In this document: positions 24,801 to 35,456 of the stretch, piece by piece
How positions within the stretch are numbered: the stretch's first letter is position 1
How the letters are laid out: the number at the start of each line of letters is the position of its first letter
NCBI RefSeq assembly: GCF_963678635.1
Contig: NC_087063.1
Coordinates: forward strand, 18,335,814-18,399,813
DNA: 64,000 nucleotides
From: Symsagittifera roscoffensis
Lineage: Eukaryota; Xenacoelomorpha; Acoela; Convolutidae
Reading direction: 5' to 3'
Translations under genes and position numbers: made by a program
The notes under the pieces: model-generated
What the model saw: the letters and a program-made list of their open reading frames with translations, nothing else
Told to the model about the DNA's origin: nothing
Database searches by the model: none

Positions 24801-27800
24801 AATTAAGAAAAGGTATTCCAGACCTTGAGGTGAACAAGCGACCACATTACCTCAAGGCCAAGTGGGAACTAACCTGAAAATTAGTACGGCTTATTGAAAC
24901 AACGAGTCAGAAAATGAAGTAAGATCTGTCAGATAGATGTCATCGGGAAAATCTTTACTCGCAAGTGTAAAGATTTTATGTTAAAAATGTTTCAATAGCC
25001 AGTCAATTCTAGCTGCAGGATTCCAAAAAAAAAATCAGTGTTTCTGTGTAAGCTAGAAAATCATTCAAAAAAAATGCAAAAAATTGTTACACATCTTTGA
25101 AGCAATTTACTATGCATAAAAAAAATCTGAACGGGAGAGCATATTTTTTGCGAAGTTACATCAAAAACATAAGAACACACCTATTTGAACGTTGAAAATC
25201 AATGGGAAACGAAGTCAAAAACTAACTAGAAAGTATTAGGCCAAAAAAAAACGTTTTGCTTGAATTAACTTCAATTTAAACAAGGATAGCCGGTTACTGT
25301 GCAAGTAGAACAGAATGTACCGAGCATAGTCTTTGAAAATCTACGAAATATAGTTTTTTCAAATTAGGTTAGTTCATAAAGTCACATTATGTATAAATTA
25401 TGCATTTCAAAAAATCGCTAGATATATTGAGCTAGAAAATTTCTGAAATCGAGTTTTTATTATTGATTTTGTTTGAAACAATTAATTTTTTTCGGTTCAT
25501 TTGATGAATTAAAAATGCATCAACTGTGTCAGTTTATTACGATTCGAATGTCAAAGCACATGCTATCAAAAAGCTGTATAGATGCCCCACCATTATTGAG
25601 GTGCCGCACCAAAATTTGCGACTTAGGTTGGAAAAAAAGAAGGTTCGTACTAATACACTAGCTTCGCAAGTGTAAAAACGGCTAACATTTTATACAGAAA
25701 ACACAATATCAGTCGGAACTATGCTAAGATTTGCCATACTTTAATCTGGAACATAAATAGCTGAATTATATTTTCAGTGATTTTCTTCATTTTTTAAATT
25801 TTTAGTTAAGCAGCCAGAGGTCTAACTCGAATGTAATTTATTTCAGCTTAACTAAGCTGTGACCTACTAGCAAGAGCTCACCTTGCAAATTGAGGCACAC
25901 ATGCTAACTTTGAACTAGCAACCAGATTATTGCTAGCAAATTCCATACCACTTTCGCTGCAATTCGACATCCTTCTTGCTTACATGTAGTACTTATCCAT
26001 TTACAGTATATATGCATTTGAACTTACAGTGAAGTCGCACAATGTGGTTCTGGGGAACCGTTTGCTGTTGGTCCAGTCCACTCCATTGTACATGCTACTC
26101 AGCACTTCGAACCCGTACGCGTGGAACCTGGGACCCAAGAAGGAATCCAGACAGAAGAGTTGTGCCCAGGCGTTGAACACAAATAGCACTTTGGACAACA
26201 GGTAGATTAGACCGAGGTAGTTGCCGTATCTACTTCCACATGAAAGGCAGAAACTGTTTGTATCTCGCAGCTTGCGACGCACCTGAAAAAAATACACTCA
26301 CATGTCACATATAAATCAAGTAGGACGTTTTAAAAATAAAAAGGATCTGAACGCTCAATTGAAAAACAACTCTAAAAGTTGCCACATAAAACGGGAAGAA
26401 ACCTTCAGCAACACAATTATAGCCAAAAAAGTGCGTGCAGTTCTTAACCAGGGGTCACAACAGGTGGTCTACGTAAACAGCTCGTATGTTGGTCCTTTTC
26501 CTTGGGGATAAATCGTCTTATAGCAACTTTGATTTCCAACATGCCAACCACGTTCATAAATACTCATTTTTAAGAACTCGGACAAACAGCTGAGCCAATC
26601 ATCAGTTGTATATGAAAAAAAGAGGATCTCTTCAACTATTTCCTCCCCCCTTTGGCGCCTACGAGGATTTCATCCCTGTAATGAAATAATTGAGCGATTA
26701 AGCATATGCGAATTTTGTAGCTAGTAACGACTATCTCCCCCTCCCTTTAGCAAAGGGGGATAATTAAAGATATCCAAAAATAGCACTACCTGGGTGAGGT
26801 GGGTGTGTGAGTAGTGTTTCCTGTTGTTGATGTATCTGTGGAACTGCAGAGCGAGGTTCTTCACAGCCCCGTCCCTCTTCTCCGGGTCTATCGCGTGGTC
26901 TTTTTCTGACAGCACACTCACTATGTTGGAGATGTCTATGCTGCTGTCTGCTACTGCACTCCACAACATAGACGGCAAGAAGAAGAGCAGCGACTGCACT
27001 GCAATTTTAAAACACGACCAGCTTCATCAATGCATTAATGTACTCCTTGTACCCCAAAAGAACCCTTGTATGATAATTTTAGCGATATACATTTTGACTG
27101 AATGACACTAAAACTTTTCTTATGTTGCCATGTATATTAATTTTGAGGAAAATCGCTAGCCAAAAAATTGACATTGGGAGGTTTACTGAAAAACTTGCAT
27201 AACAGTCTTTTCAGTTGTCCGGAAGAATTTTCAAAACTTGTTTGAAAAAAGGTCCACAACTTTATTAGCAAAAAACCCCTGCTGTCGCAAAAAAACCCCT
27301 GCTGTCGCAAAAATTCCAAATTTGGCCATTCTCAGGGTAAAACTTCTATTTCTTGAATAATATCCCTCTATTGGCACTAAAAAAGGTATTTTTATATCCA
27401 AAAAGAGCCAAAGCAATGATTAGGAATGATTGAACATTGAATCGTGTGGCACTTTAACCTTTTTTTGCAAAAGAAGGATAGTTAAAGATATCCTTACAAT
27501 CATTCACTTTTTAATCCTGTTATATTTTTGGTGCGTTGTGGTCACTTGAACTATTTCTGAAAAAAATGGCCAAAATTATACATAACACTTCAACTAATTT
27601 TTGGAGAAATTTAATTCCTATCACACAATCGTGTTGGTATTTTTGTTCCGACTTTCTAAGAAAGAGGCGGAATATTTACTCATGGGTGGTTTTTTGCTCA
27701 GTCGAATATCAACTTTTAACTAAACGTTTTTGATGAAATTTTTCCAAGCATCTGAAACATATTTTTCTCCTGGGCTCAAATTTTAAAAAAAAATACACCT

Positions 27801-30800
27801 GTGATTTTTTTTTCAAGTTAAGGGGGTTTGAAAATTGTTAATTTGGAACAGTTAATGGGCGATAAGTTACCTTCTTATAACTCGCGTAAAACTAAATCAT
27901 TTCAAATTGTATTGAGGTCAGCAATTTGGTCATGTTGCAAAGATACGAGGCGCTACAAGCATCCCTCAGTATTTTATATAGCAGGCGGACAGGAAGACAA
28001 AAATGAAAGAAAAAACATTCAAGATTTCCATTTTTCTCAATTATGTGATCGATTCTTTGAAGCGTTTTTCTTCAGATGAAAGGGCAGTCGAATCATCCAG
28101 ACTGGTTGTTATAATAATTCAATTGTAGTTATACGAGCAGTCTTGATCCGTTTTAAAATTACCGATTGTCAAAAACTTATTGAACAGGACAGTAAATACG
28201 ATATTTAGATTATACGTTTTGTTGTAAACTTCCGAAACTTCCGAAAAACCTGTTGTGTAACGTTTTTGTACAATAATAAATATAACCATTTTTATTTTCT
28301 CTATTAAATGCAATTACTTGCAGTTGTTTTTGAATATTGAAAAAAGTTACTGATTATTTGTGCTCGGGTGTTTTTTCTCCGGACAATTTCGACTTGTTAA
28401 CTAACAACTTTCGACGGCAATTTATACAGTATGAAAAATATTACTGTTCACGGCTCAAACAAACAGATATTTCAATTGTGGTTTTTTTCGTCAAGTTATA
28501 GGGCTTTGAATTATAGGGAAAACTTCTTTGACGAATATAATTCTAAATGAGACAAGTAGTGCGCAATATATTTCGTTCTATTAAAGTTTGATCCGCAACT
28601 TAAATCATTCAAAATTGATCTCAGGCACGCAATTTTTTCTTATTATTACATTACCAGACACAAAAAAGGACACATTGTACTTCATGTATCATGCGCGGGA
28701 CAGAAATGAAAAAAAATAACATGAAAGAGGAAAAAAATCAAAACTCTTTCCACTAGTTTTAACATTTTTTAACCCAAGAAATTTTTCGTCGACTTTCAAG
28801 GGCAGAAATACGATGGTTGGCGCAGGTACGTCCAGCTTTGTTTGAGTTCAATTTGCCTTACTTGTATAAAACTATTGCTTTCACTTTACAGTAAATGATT
28901 CTGTTGATGTTAGTAGATCTTACCTGAATGATTTAACTCTTGCACGTTTAAGTAACCTTTTCACAAACTGCAAATGTCAAATTGAAAAAAAATGATTGAT
29001 TGAAAATCGGCGCTTAATTTCAATTGATTAAAATGGCAAATAATTTTCTCTGTTTGGGCAGTCAGTTTCTGAGCTGCAATCTGATTGCTCACTGTTTGGC
29101 CTTGTTTATATTATCTCTCTACAAGAAAAAATATAAAAACTGATAAATGTGCTTCACGATGTGCTAAAATCGAACTCCCGGTCTCAAGATTGAGAGTCAC
29201 GCAGCCTGGCATCGGCACCATGGTCTCTTGACAATTGTTAACAAGTGTAAACACTAGCCATCAATAAACCAGATACAAAGCTATGATGCTATGCAGCTGA
29301 AGTAAACCAGATATCATGATATTTCAGCAAAATTTTCACCAAAGAATGGAGCATTTTAATATGCGACTTCATTTGTAAAAAAAAAGTCCTTCAAAAAAAC
29401 ACTACGTTTGCTATCTCCTGGCTTGTGACATTAACCCCTTAATTAAAAAGTCCTTAATAGCGCCCCAACCTCTCACCAAAAAATTCTTTTTTGAAGTTTT
29501 TTCTTGGTTTTAATAAGCGTTCGAACATTTTATGCTACTTGCTCAGCAACCGGCTATCCTTTTTGCCCAGATTTTTGTAACAAAAGTAACGGAATATTTG
29601 TGCTCTGGTGGGTTTTTTTTCTTCAGACAAATTTTGACTTTTTAACTAGCCATTTTGACCAATTTTTTTTACACCCTTCGAAAGCTATTGTTGTCCTGAG
29701 CTTAAATTTGAAAAGATATTTTACCTGTGATCATTTTTCGTAAAGTTAAGAGGGTTTATAAATTGGCAATTCGGCCAATTTGGAACAATTAACGCGCGAT
29801 GTATTTCGCGCTACTAACCCGTAAGCAAGATTTAATCCGTCTTAGAAATCGTTCCAAATTGGTTCATGGAAGATTATATGCCGAAATAGATTCGTTAATG
29901 GGAGCAAACTGTATAACTTTGTACTTAATATGGCGTGTGGGGTGATCTTTTCTCAAAAAATTTCGAACTTTTTAGAAAAAAAATTTTTATTTTATTATAT
30001 TTAAATTTTCCATGTTATTACTGCTGCATAGACCTTAAAAGGCAGTCAGAACAGTCAGTGCTTCAACCTGATACGAGCAGTCTTGTCTATACTTGAATTT
30101 GGAAAACATTAGATTTCACATTTTGTGTAGTGTTTCATTCAATGTTTAGAACTAGTTTTCAGTATATTCCTTAGGGCGGTTTTTAAAATAAAAAAAACTG
30201 AACATACTTCTTTTATGTGGATGAACTATTTTATTAACGAGGAAAGGAATGAGACTCAGTTTTTGACTTAATTTCTGTTTGTGGCAAACTTCAAATCTTT
30301 GGGACGTAAAAAAGTTTATGGGCCTTGGTTTTTCTTTTCTAAAACGCCAGGTATCTGGTTTTGCTTCCAGCCTGAGGGCCGTGAATTAATTCATCATCAG
30401 CTTTGTAACTTTTTGCAACTTTTGAGCTTCAGTTAGTTACACGAGACTAGCTAGTGTAAAAAAGTGCTCGTATCAGGGCGAAGCCCTGAATGTACCGACT
30501 GCCTTTTAAGGTCTATGGAGCAGTAATAACATTGAAAATTTCAATATAATAAAATAAAATTAATTTTTTTGCTAAAAAATTTGAGATTTTTTGTAAAAAC
30601 ATCCCGCCACACGCCATTTTAAGTAAAAAATGATAAATTTTGCTCCTATTAACAAATCAATTCTGGCATATAAGCTTCCTTGAACTAATTTGGAAAGCTT
30701 TTTAAGGCGGATTAGATCTCGCTTACGCGTTAATAGCGCGAAACAAATCGCGCGTCAATTGTCCCAAATGGCCAAAATGGCAATTTTTAAACCCCCATAA

Positions 30801-32294
30801 CTTTACGAAAATGATCACAGGTGAAATATTTTTTCAAATTTAAGCTTAGAACAACAATAGCTTTCGAATACTGTAAAAAAATTCCGTCAAAAATGGCTAG
30901 TTAAAAAGTCGAAAAAAAACCCACCCCAAAAAAAAGAAGCTCAAACATTCCGTTCCTTTCGTTACGAAAGTCGGAACAATAAGTGTTTCAGTTAAATGTT
31001 CTGTTCAGTTTAGTTTATCAGTGCAAGTTATGAGTTGTGATGTACTAACTGGCTAGAATGATGGGCACCCACTGGTAGTACTTGATCTCATACATGTGTT
31101 CTGTGTTGCGCCCCACTTCCGGGGCCATATCATCTGGCAGGTGGTACGTGTTACTCACCCAGCACATCTGGTCAGTATACTTCACCCACTGGCCACTGAA
31201 CTGCGCGTCAGTCCAGCAGTCTATCACGTCTCCCACCAACTACAAATAAAATACACAATTGTTGCGGGGGGGGGGGGGGGGGGGACCATCACTATCAATG
31301 CACTACAATGCCATTAATTAAGTTAGGTATTAGCAAACAGATAGACAAATGCAATGCTGAGGTAGTTCTTGGCACAGCATGCTAAAAAATTTGTTGTTTT
31401 TGGAGAAGAACCTTAAAAGAAACTTTTCTGCAATCTTTGAAAGAAGTTTTTCTGAGAAAAAACCTTGAAAAAAAACATTTCTGCTTGATTACCTCATCGG
31501 GTTTTCTTATCAACATTTTTTGTTGGAAAATTCAAAATGCAGTCCGATCCCGATCATTTAAGGCCTTCGCCATGGTATAAATCCTTGTTTTGATTTTTCG
31601 TTACTAATTAAGGATCATGGATAGAACTCACAAGTTGAACAGACTCGTAGCCGTAAACCCAAAAGTTAGAAAGGATGGTAATTTTTTGTATTGGATGAGC
31701 TCGGGTGAATATAGCGCAATTTAATTTTCCATTTTTTTGCGAACCATCGGCTCTTGTCAAACTAAGCTACATCCTAGTTCATTTGAATTTTCATTTAATC
31801 TCTAGTTCTTCGGCAATATATTTGTGCCAACGTTCTTTATTTTATTATTTTCCTGTCGATCAAGTTAATTACTTATATGAGGAATGAGCTCCCCCTTTTA
31901 GTCTATCTTGACTTAAGTTATGAGAAATACGCCAAATTTTGCTTCTATTTTTCGGATTTTAGTATCAAAAAGGCATTTTTCTTTAAAAAGGGCTTTTTGC
32001 TGTGAAAAGACGTTGGAACTAGTTGAGAAAATTGTGTCTTCTTAATAAAATGGTAGTACCAAATTGGTTCTATTTCAAGAAACAAGAAGATGAATTTTTA
32101 AGTAAAAGCTGTCAAAAATTTTCGTTCCGGTCTGGTTGTTTGAATTTGGAGCTTACCTGGTTGGTGATGACGAATGTTCCGAGCACCAGCAGGATGATGG
32201 CACAGTAGCGACTGTTGCACTTGTCCACTCCATCTGTGTTGTAGTTGCTGGCTGCAGTGTTAGTGCGAACCAAGTCGAACAGGTGACTCAACAT
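15352..32294 (-). CDS. innexin, gap-junction channel protein (7 exons, 574 aa)
   Basis: Seven minus-strand exons joined by canonical GT-AG introns give one uninterrupted frame from ATG (32294) to TAG (15354-15352). Innexins form gap-junction channels and hemichannels in the plasma membrane of invertebrates. Four membrane segments lie near residues 30-46, 100-124, 202-224 and 289-313. Extracellular loop 1 has Cys54 and Cys72, and loop 2 has Cys261 and Cys278, the usual two per loop. The signature KYYQWVP starts at residue 99; LCDF and TVQCVLSINLFNE precede TM4. The cytosolic C-tail (about 400-574) is unusually rich in Ser, His and Gln, with basic-Ser sites such as RRSS (414-417) and a possible helix around DELASIRRFLKQQDKLLQQ. 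The N-terminus is of normal family length, supporting this start. The length is somewhat above typical innexins because of the tail. Which paralogue it is cannot be told. Confidence 0.96.
16155..16332 (-). CDS. innexin exon 6
   Basis: The acceptor is GCTCTTCAG|AGACAC and the donor is CAGCCTT|GTAAGT (phase 1). It encodes the conserved proximal C-terminal segment, with DDYLQHDGVFVIRLI and VVSEMLAALFHNF typical of innexins, then a polar stretch KDKDKSDEQSQP. Confidence 0.93.
16677..16907 (-). CDS. innexin exon 5
   Basis: The acceptor is TGTGTAG|GTGAGG and the donor is AACATC|GTGAGT (phase 0, 77 codons). It encodes VRKMGTIQPVTVQCVLSINL, then FNERIFLFVWF and TM4, ending in the basic segment WRLVLRRNRYAYIRKHL. 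Antisense open frames here are shadows. Confidence 0.96.
17050..17740. repeat. dispersed family copy A (CTCGTATCAGGGTGAAGCC)
   Basis: It starts CTGCTCGTATCAGGGTGAAG, then CTGACTGCC-type text and GGAGCAGTAATAACATT. Later come TTAATAGCGCGAATTATATC, GCGCGTTAATTGTCCCAAAT and AAAATGGCTAGTTAAAAAGT. The same order of phrases recurs at 30460-30985 (same strand) and 29490-30090 (opposite strand), so it is one repeat unit of roughly 600-700 bp. There is no coding capacity. It sits directly upstream of the first U6-like fragment. Confidence 0.8.
17845..20960 (+). repeat. tandem unit 1 (U6-headed, unknown ORF traces)
   Basis: It shares an ordered series of blocks with 20965-24550: a U6-like head, GCTGTATTCATT..TGTTCTGC, CTTATTTTGATTGAAATG, TTCTATGAACATGGAGCCAA, CATCTACCATTTCATG and the 20405-20700 block that is nearly identical to 23823-24120. 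Fragmentary plus-strand reading frames are shared too (YMGASGRAYDSRFKSGSDLD here). The protein family is not recognised. Many stops make both copies non-coding. Confidence 0.75.
17864..17923 (+). pseudogene. U6 snRNA-derived fragment 1
   Basis: It matches the conserved U6 5' half: TATACTGAAACTGAAATAAT, then ACAGAGTAGATTAGCATGGC and CCCTGG. It carries the region of the ACAGAGA box (here ACAGAGT) and the AGC triad (TTAGCATGG). It stops where the U6 sequence should continue GCGCAAGGATGACACGC, so it is truncated and cannot be a functional snRNA. Confidence 0.75.
20965..24550 (+). repeat. tandem unit 2 (U6-headed, unknown ORF traces)
   Basis: Second copy of the unit, about 3.1 kb downstream of the first. 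The best-preserved frames are at 22716-23120, 23229-23519 (WLAKVRIASTTVFEGSTRVE, SPNKFNGELFGVEYFLLKQS) and 24016-24483 (VPPPKPSTIAALQPMKPPKT, FCQRASNQPPYKKWLQQQ). These look like pieces of one multi-domain protein, perhaps of a mobile element, but I cannot assign a family. Frames are broken by stops and shifts. Confidence 0.7.
20993..21054 (+). pseudogene. U6 snRNA-derived fragment 2
   Basis: It reads ACTTGCAGCACATGTACTGA, then AACTGAAACGATACAGAGAA and GATAAGAATAGCACCTGCAC. The ACAGAGA box is intact and the AGCACAT 5' segment is better kept than in fragment 1. About 440 bp downstream, GCGGATGACACAAAGCG (21495-21510) resembles the continuation of U6, as if the gene had been split by an insertion. 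Confidence 0.75.
24689..24751. repeat. 21-bp tandem repeat, 3 copies
   Basis: CATCTCGAGTGGTAATTGTTG is repeated three times (CTCGAG at 24691, 24712, 24733). A diverged relative, CATCTAGAGTCATAATTGTT, lies about 50 bp upstream. Confidence 0.85.
26028..26282 (-). CDS. innexin exon 4
   Basis: The acceptor is TTTTTTCAG|GTGCG and the donor is TTCACT|GTAAGT, both phase 0, giving 85 codons. It encodes the end of the loop, GSRYGNYLGLIYLL, TM3, and extracellular loop 2 through KRFPRTTLCDFT. Confidence 0.95.
26790..26998 (-). CDS. innexin exon 3
   Basis: The acceptor is AAATTGCAG|TGCAG and the donor is CCCAG|GTAGTG (phase 0). It completes TM2 (QSLLFFLPSMLW) and encodes most of the cytosolic loop, including the charged stretch SEKDHAIDPEKRDGAVKNL. 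Confidence 0.95.
27600..27860. repeat. diverged dispersed-family copy D
   Basis: It follows the same phrase order as 29565-29790: TTGTTCCGACTTTC, GGAATATTT.CTC.TGG, CAACTTTTAACTAAACG, GGGCTCAAATTT, CACCTGTGAT, AAGTTAAGGGGGTTTGAAA and TTTGGAACAGTTAA. It is clearly older than copies A-C. Confidence 0.6.
29161..29225 (-). repeat. tRNA-like (SINE-type) fragment
   Basis: The minus strand contains GTGACTCTCAATCTTGAGAC then CGGGAGTTCGATTTTAGCAC, resembling an anticodon arm followed by a Pol III B box (GAGTTCGATT). The acceptor and T stems do not pair fully, so a functional tRNA is unlikely. Confidence 0.4.
29490..30090. repeat. dispersed family copy B (inverted relative to A and C)
   Basis: Reverse orientation of the 17050 and 30460 copies. 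It contains GGAACAATTAACGCGCGATG, CGCGCTACTAACCCGTAAGC and AGTCAGTGCTTCAACCTGAT then ACGAGCAG. With copy C it forms a large inverted repeat with a spacer of about 370 bp. Confidence 0.8.
30460..30985. repeat. dispersed family copy C
   Basis: GTGCTCGTATCAGGGCGAAG, ACGCGTTAATAGCGCG and TCCGTCAAAAATGGCTAGTT match copy A in the same orientation and copy B in inverted orientation. It ends about 65 bp from innexin exon 2. Confidence 0.8.
31050..31239 (-). CDS. innexin exon 2
   Basis: The acceptor is TTTGTAG|TTGGTG and the donor is GCCA|GTTAGT (phase 1). It encodes extracellular loop 1 with DCW and MCWVSNTYHLP, then EIKYYQWVPIILA at the start of TM2. Confidence 0.95.
31240..32156 (-). other. innexin intron 1
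   Basis: 917 bp, bounded by GTAAGC and TTTGTAG on the minus strand. Apart from the C run near the acceptor nothing recognisable is present. Confidence 0.88.
31266..31284. repeat. G19 homopolymer (C19 on the innexin sense strand)
   Basis: Nineteen consecutive G on the plus strand. On the innexin strand it is a C run 27-45 bases upstream of exon 2, so it extends the pyrimidine tract region of intron 1. Homopolymer length is error-prone in assemblies. Confidence 0.9.
32157..32294 (-). CDS. innexin exon 1
   Basis: 46 codons: the cytosolic N-terminus MLSHLFDLVRTNTA and TM1 (CAIILLVLGTFVITNQ). The donor is ACCAACCAG|GTAAGC, phase 0. The start ATG is preceded by AATAGATAGAA. Confidence 0.92.
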
Positions 32295-35200
32295 TTCTAT
32301 CTATTTATTCACACCTTTACAAATCTTCGTCTTCAATCTTCCGATCACCTCATTCGCATAAACTTGTTGGCGAAATCTTCAACAACCGAAATGAATGGCA
32401 CAACGTATTAGTGAAACGAAAGCAATATAAATGAAATGTTAAAAGTTCGTTTTGTAATGAAACTGACAAAAAATAATAAGAAAAAAAAACTGAATCAAAT
32501 TCTCACAACTTGATACACCAAAGAATACAAAATATCTGAATGACTTCTGGTCGACTTCGCGTCCGTCCAGATATTTTTTTAGTTTTAATCAGCTATAAAC
32601 CTGGTAAGATTTGATAGTTGAAGATTGGTAACATATGGCAAGGAGGAATTTTCGCATAAGATGCTTCGAAAGCACTTGAAGTTGAAATTGAAGCCAGTCA
32701 CTTGATAGCTGAATGAGCGATGATTCGATCGCGTTCTTTTCTGTCTATCAGAAGATTGATTTTCAGAGGTCTCGTTTTCACGCGGCCGTCAATTCAACTA
32801 AATCTTGTCGTTTTATGTCGTATTTTGCGACGACCTGGCTGAAAAACAGGGCAAACAATTTTTTCAAAGCAAGCTTTAGTGCTGATTTTGATTTAGTGTT
32901 ATGGTTTTATGTACTCATATAAAACTTATCGAAAACGTGTAATTAAAAGTACTTTTTGAAAACTGTTATCAGTTTTAGTAGAATTAGTCAAATAATTAAA
33001 CGAGCTATAAATTGAATTTGAACATAGCACGGATGTTTGTGTGAGCAGACAAGTGCACTGAGACGGAACTAGCAATAAAATGAGTCAAGTTCAATTTTGA
33101 TCTTTGTTGTTCAAACATGTTGGTGCTAATGCCAATGTACTAAGCCTATTACCATCGATAAAAATGATTGGCAGACTAGAATACTCGACATATATGGAGA
33201 CAGGGTTCTAAATCAGATAACGAAAATTTTGCTTCCCTGAGCTTCAAAAACTATTTTGATACCAACTACTACAATTACATAATAATACTACAAATGTACA
33301 AAATTACATAAGAATAGAAATTCTTACCATAAGTTCTGACTTATGAGTAAGCGCGTCAGCGTGTGTTAAGTAGTAAGTTAGAAGTTTATCTTTACAAATT
33401 ACAACCAGCAGCTGGGATTGTGGTCCGAGCTCACAATTAGTGTGTAATAATTTCAGGTCTAATGGAACTAGCTATAATTTTATACAACTCGTCTCAATAT
33501 TTTCCCTTTTCCTGTAATTCTTTTGTAAAATGACTGTACTTTGTATTGTGCTTTACTCACCTGGAAAAAAGTGACTGACATCCATCTATGAATAATAGTA
33601 GGAAAATGAGCTTTAACTTCTCGGATCAAGTTAACATCCTCCCCCTAACTAGACCAAGTTAAAATGTTCCTACCCAGCGCTTAATTTGGAACAAAATGGC
33701 TCAGCGCTGCGTGTAAAATCCAGCTTTGAACCAAGTTAACATCTTCCCCTGAATCGCTTTTAGGAAAAATTGTAGCTTTAGGCGAATTTAAGAAAAAAGT
33801 CAAACAGAGCATTTTTAGGCGCTGTGAAATGTGTTGACCCAATAAACGCGTTTTTTCTGCATCTCCCAAAGTCTCCAGCCCCCCCCCCCCCTCCCCCACT
33901 TTCCTCTCAAAATTTGTAATATTGGCTTAGACGGCGCTGTTCAAACTCACATATGTGAGACAAAGGGGCAATAAAAACCGATCTATACTTAAACTATAGT
34001 CTGGAAGCACTTCTGGAAACAACAAATAAGAAAGTGGGATTCATCTCCAAAGACTTCTTGGAGCTGGGTATGAAATGTTTTCATGCGCAATTAAATCTTA
34101 CCTATCAAACAATTTTTTTATTGAATGATTTTTTTCTTGATGCCGGCAAAACCCCGCAGTTTTTGAGATAAAGATATCAAATGCTTTGTGTTTCTAACCG
34201 GACATTATTAAAAGTAAAAAAAATCCAGATGTTATTATTTACCTGGTTTGTTACAAAAACTGTCAGATGCTAAAAATAAGAAAGGTTCGAAGCTATAAAA
34301 ACCCCGGCTGCAGATGTTCAAAATTTTTCCGACAACTTATTGGCAGATCACTCAAACTTGGAACACCATTTCAATTTCACGAAACATCAAACGTTTAATC
34401 CTGATATTGAAACGGGTAAAATCTTAACAACTTTCAAAGTTTCTAGCAGTAAATCAGAATTGGAAATCAGTTTTAGGAAAACGTATGTCTGAAACAGTTT
34501 GAAGAGATCGACAGCAGCTGATATAGATATTGCCGAAGAAATTCTGGCAAAAAAACGAAAACTTTATAGTGACTGCCTGTAACATCTGATAGGGCTGAGC
34601 GCCTTTTTTGATGATGCTGGGCTTTTATTCACAGTAGAATGTGGAAGAGAAACTTTTTAGCGAAATAATTAGATTGTTTAAAATTTTTCCGACTATAGAA
34701 AATGACGGGGAAATTTTGTCTTCTGGTGTTTTAGTTTTTTTCTGTTTTTCATGCAAAATCAGGAATCAAAAATAATCATCAGAACGACTTAAGTATTATA
34801 TTTTTGAAGCCTCTTTAGTCGCGATTTGACAAGCATTTTGAAAATTCCAAAAAGTTTTCTCCAAGTCGAGGATAATTGGCAAAATGTCGAGGAAAATTGA
34901 ATGCAATTTTTGACTTTTTATCTTATTTGGAGCAAGAAAAGAAAGCGAGCAGGCTTGCACGCAGAGAGGTTTCGGGTATAATAGTACAGAGTATAATAAT
35001 CGATTATAATCAATTTTCGTGGTCAGGAATGTTACCATTATAATCGATTATAATTACACTATGGGACCACACAATAGATGTCGACGCAACCTTGTTAATA
35101 ACCTAGAAATATGTGTATTATCATGTTTAGACGTTTTGAAGAATTTTTAGAAGTCGCACTATTTGAAGGTTTTTTTTCAAAAATTTGTTTAGAAAAATCG

Positions 35201-35456
35201 AATTGAAAAAAAAAATGAAAAAGATACCAACTGAAAAGCGCGCATAACAAAACATAAATAAAACGAAACAAGGTAGCCGGTTACTTTGCGAATAGTACAT
35301 AATGTTCCGAACAGTTTAAAATTTTTTAAATAAAAGTGTAGTTTTTCTTTCAAATTAGTGTCGTATTTTTCTGCCTGTTGTGATCAAACGATCTGAACGA
35401 AAAACTAGTACTTAGCATTATTCGACAGTCACAGAAAAAAGCAAAATGGACAACTA
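32295..35456. other. upstream of innexin, no recognised gene
   Basis: This should include the innexin promoter and 5' UTR, but no specific element can be named. The phrase AAGTTAACATCCTCCCCC/AAGTTAACATCTTCCCC is repeated near 33630 and 33735. A C14-type run occurs near 33880. Near-perfect palindromes ATTATAATCGATTATAAT-like lie at 34995-35055. Confidence 0.5.

Larger units (their letters stand above)
16908..26027 (-). other. innexin intron 4 (9.1 kb)
   Basis: Bounded on the minus strand by GTAAGT and TGTGTAG. It contains one copy of a dispersed AT-rich family (17050-17740), a two-unit tandem duplication with U6 fragments (17845-24550) and a short 21-bp tandem. 24760-26027 shows nothing recognisable. 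Confidence 0.85.
26999..31049 (-). other. innexin intron 2 (4.1 kb)
   Basis: Bounded by GTTAGT and TTGCAG on the minus strand. It holds two opposite copies of the dispersed family, diverged relatives at 27600-27860 and 28350-28530, a 21-bp duplication (AAAAACCCCTGCTGTCGC) near 27280, and a tRNA-like fragment. Confidence 0.85.

Noticed and set aside
29161-29225. Functional tRNA gene
   Set aside because: The B-box-like and anticodon-like parts are present, but the acceptor and T stems do not pair properly; kept only as a SINE/tRNA-like fragment.
32136-32411. Plus-strand frame of 91 codons over innexin exon 1
   Set aside because: Antisense of the N-terminal exon; no splice or family support.
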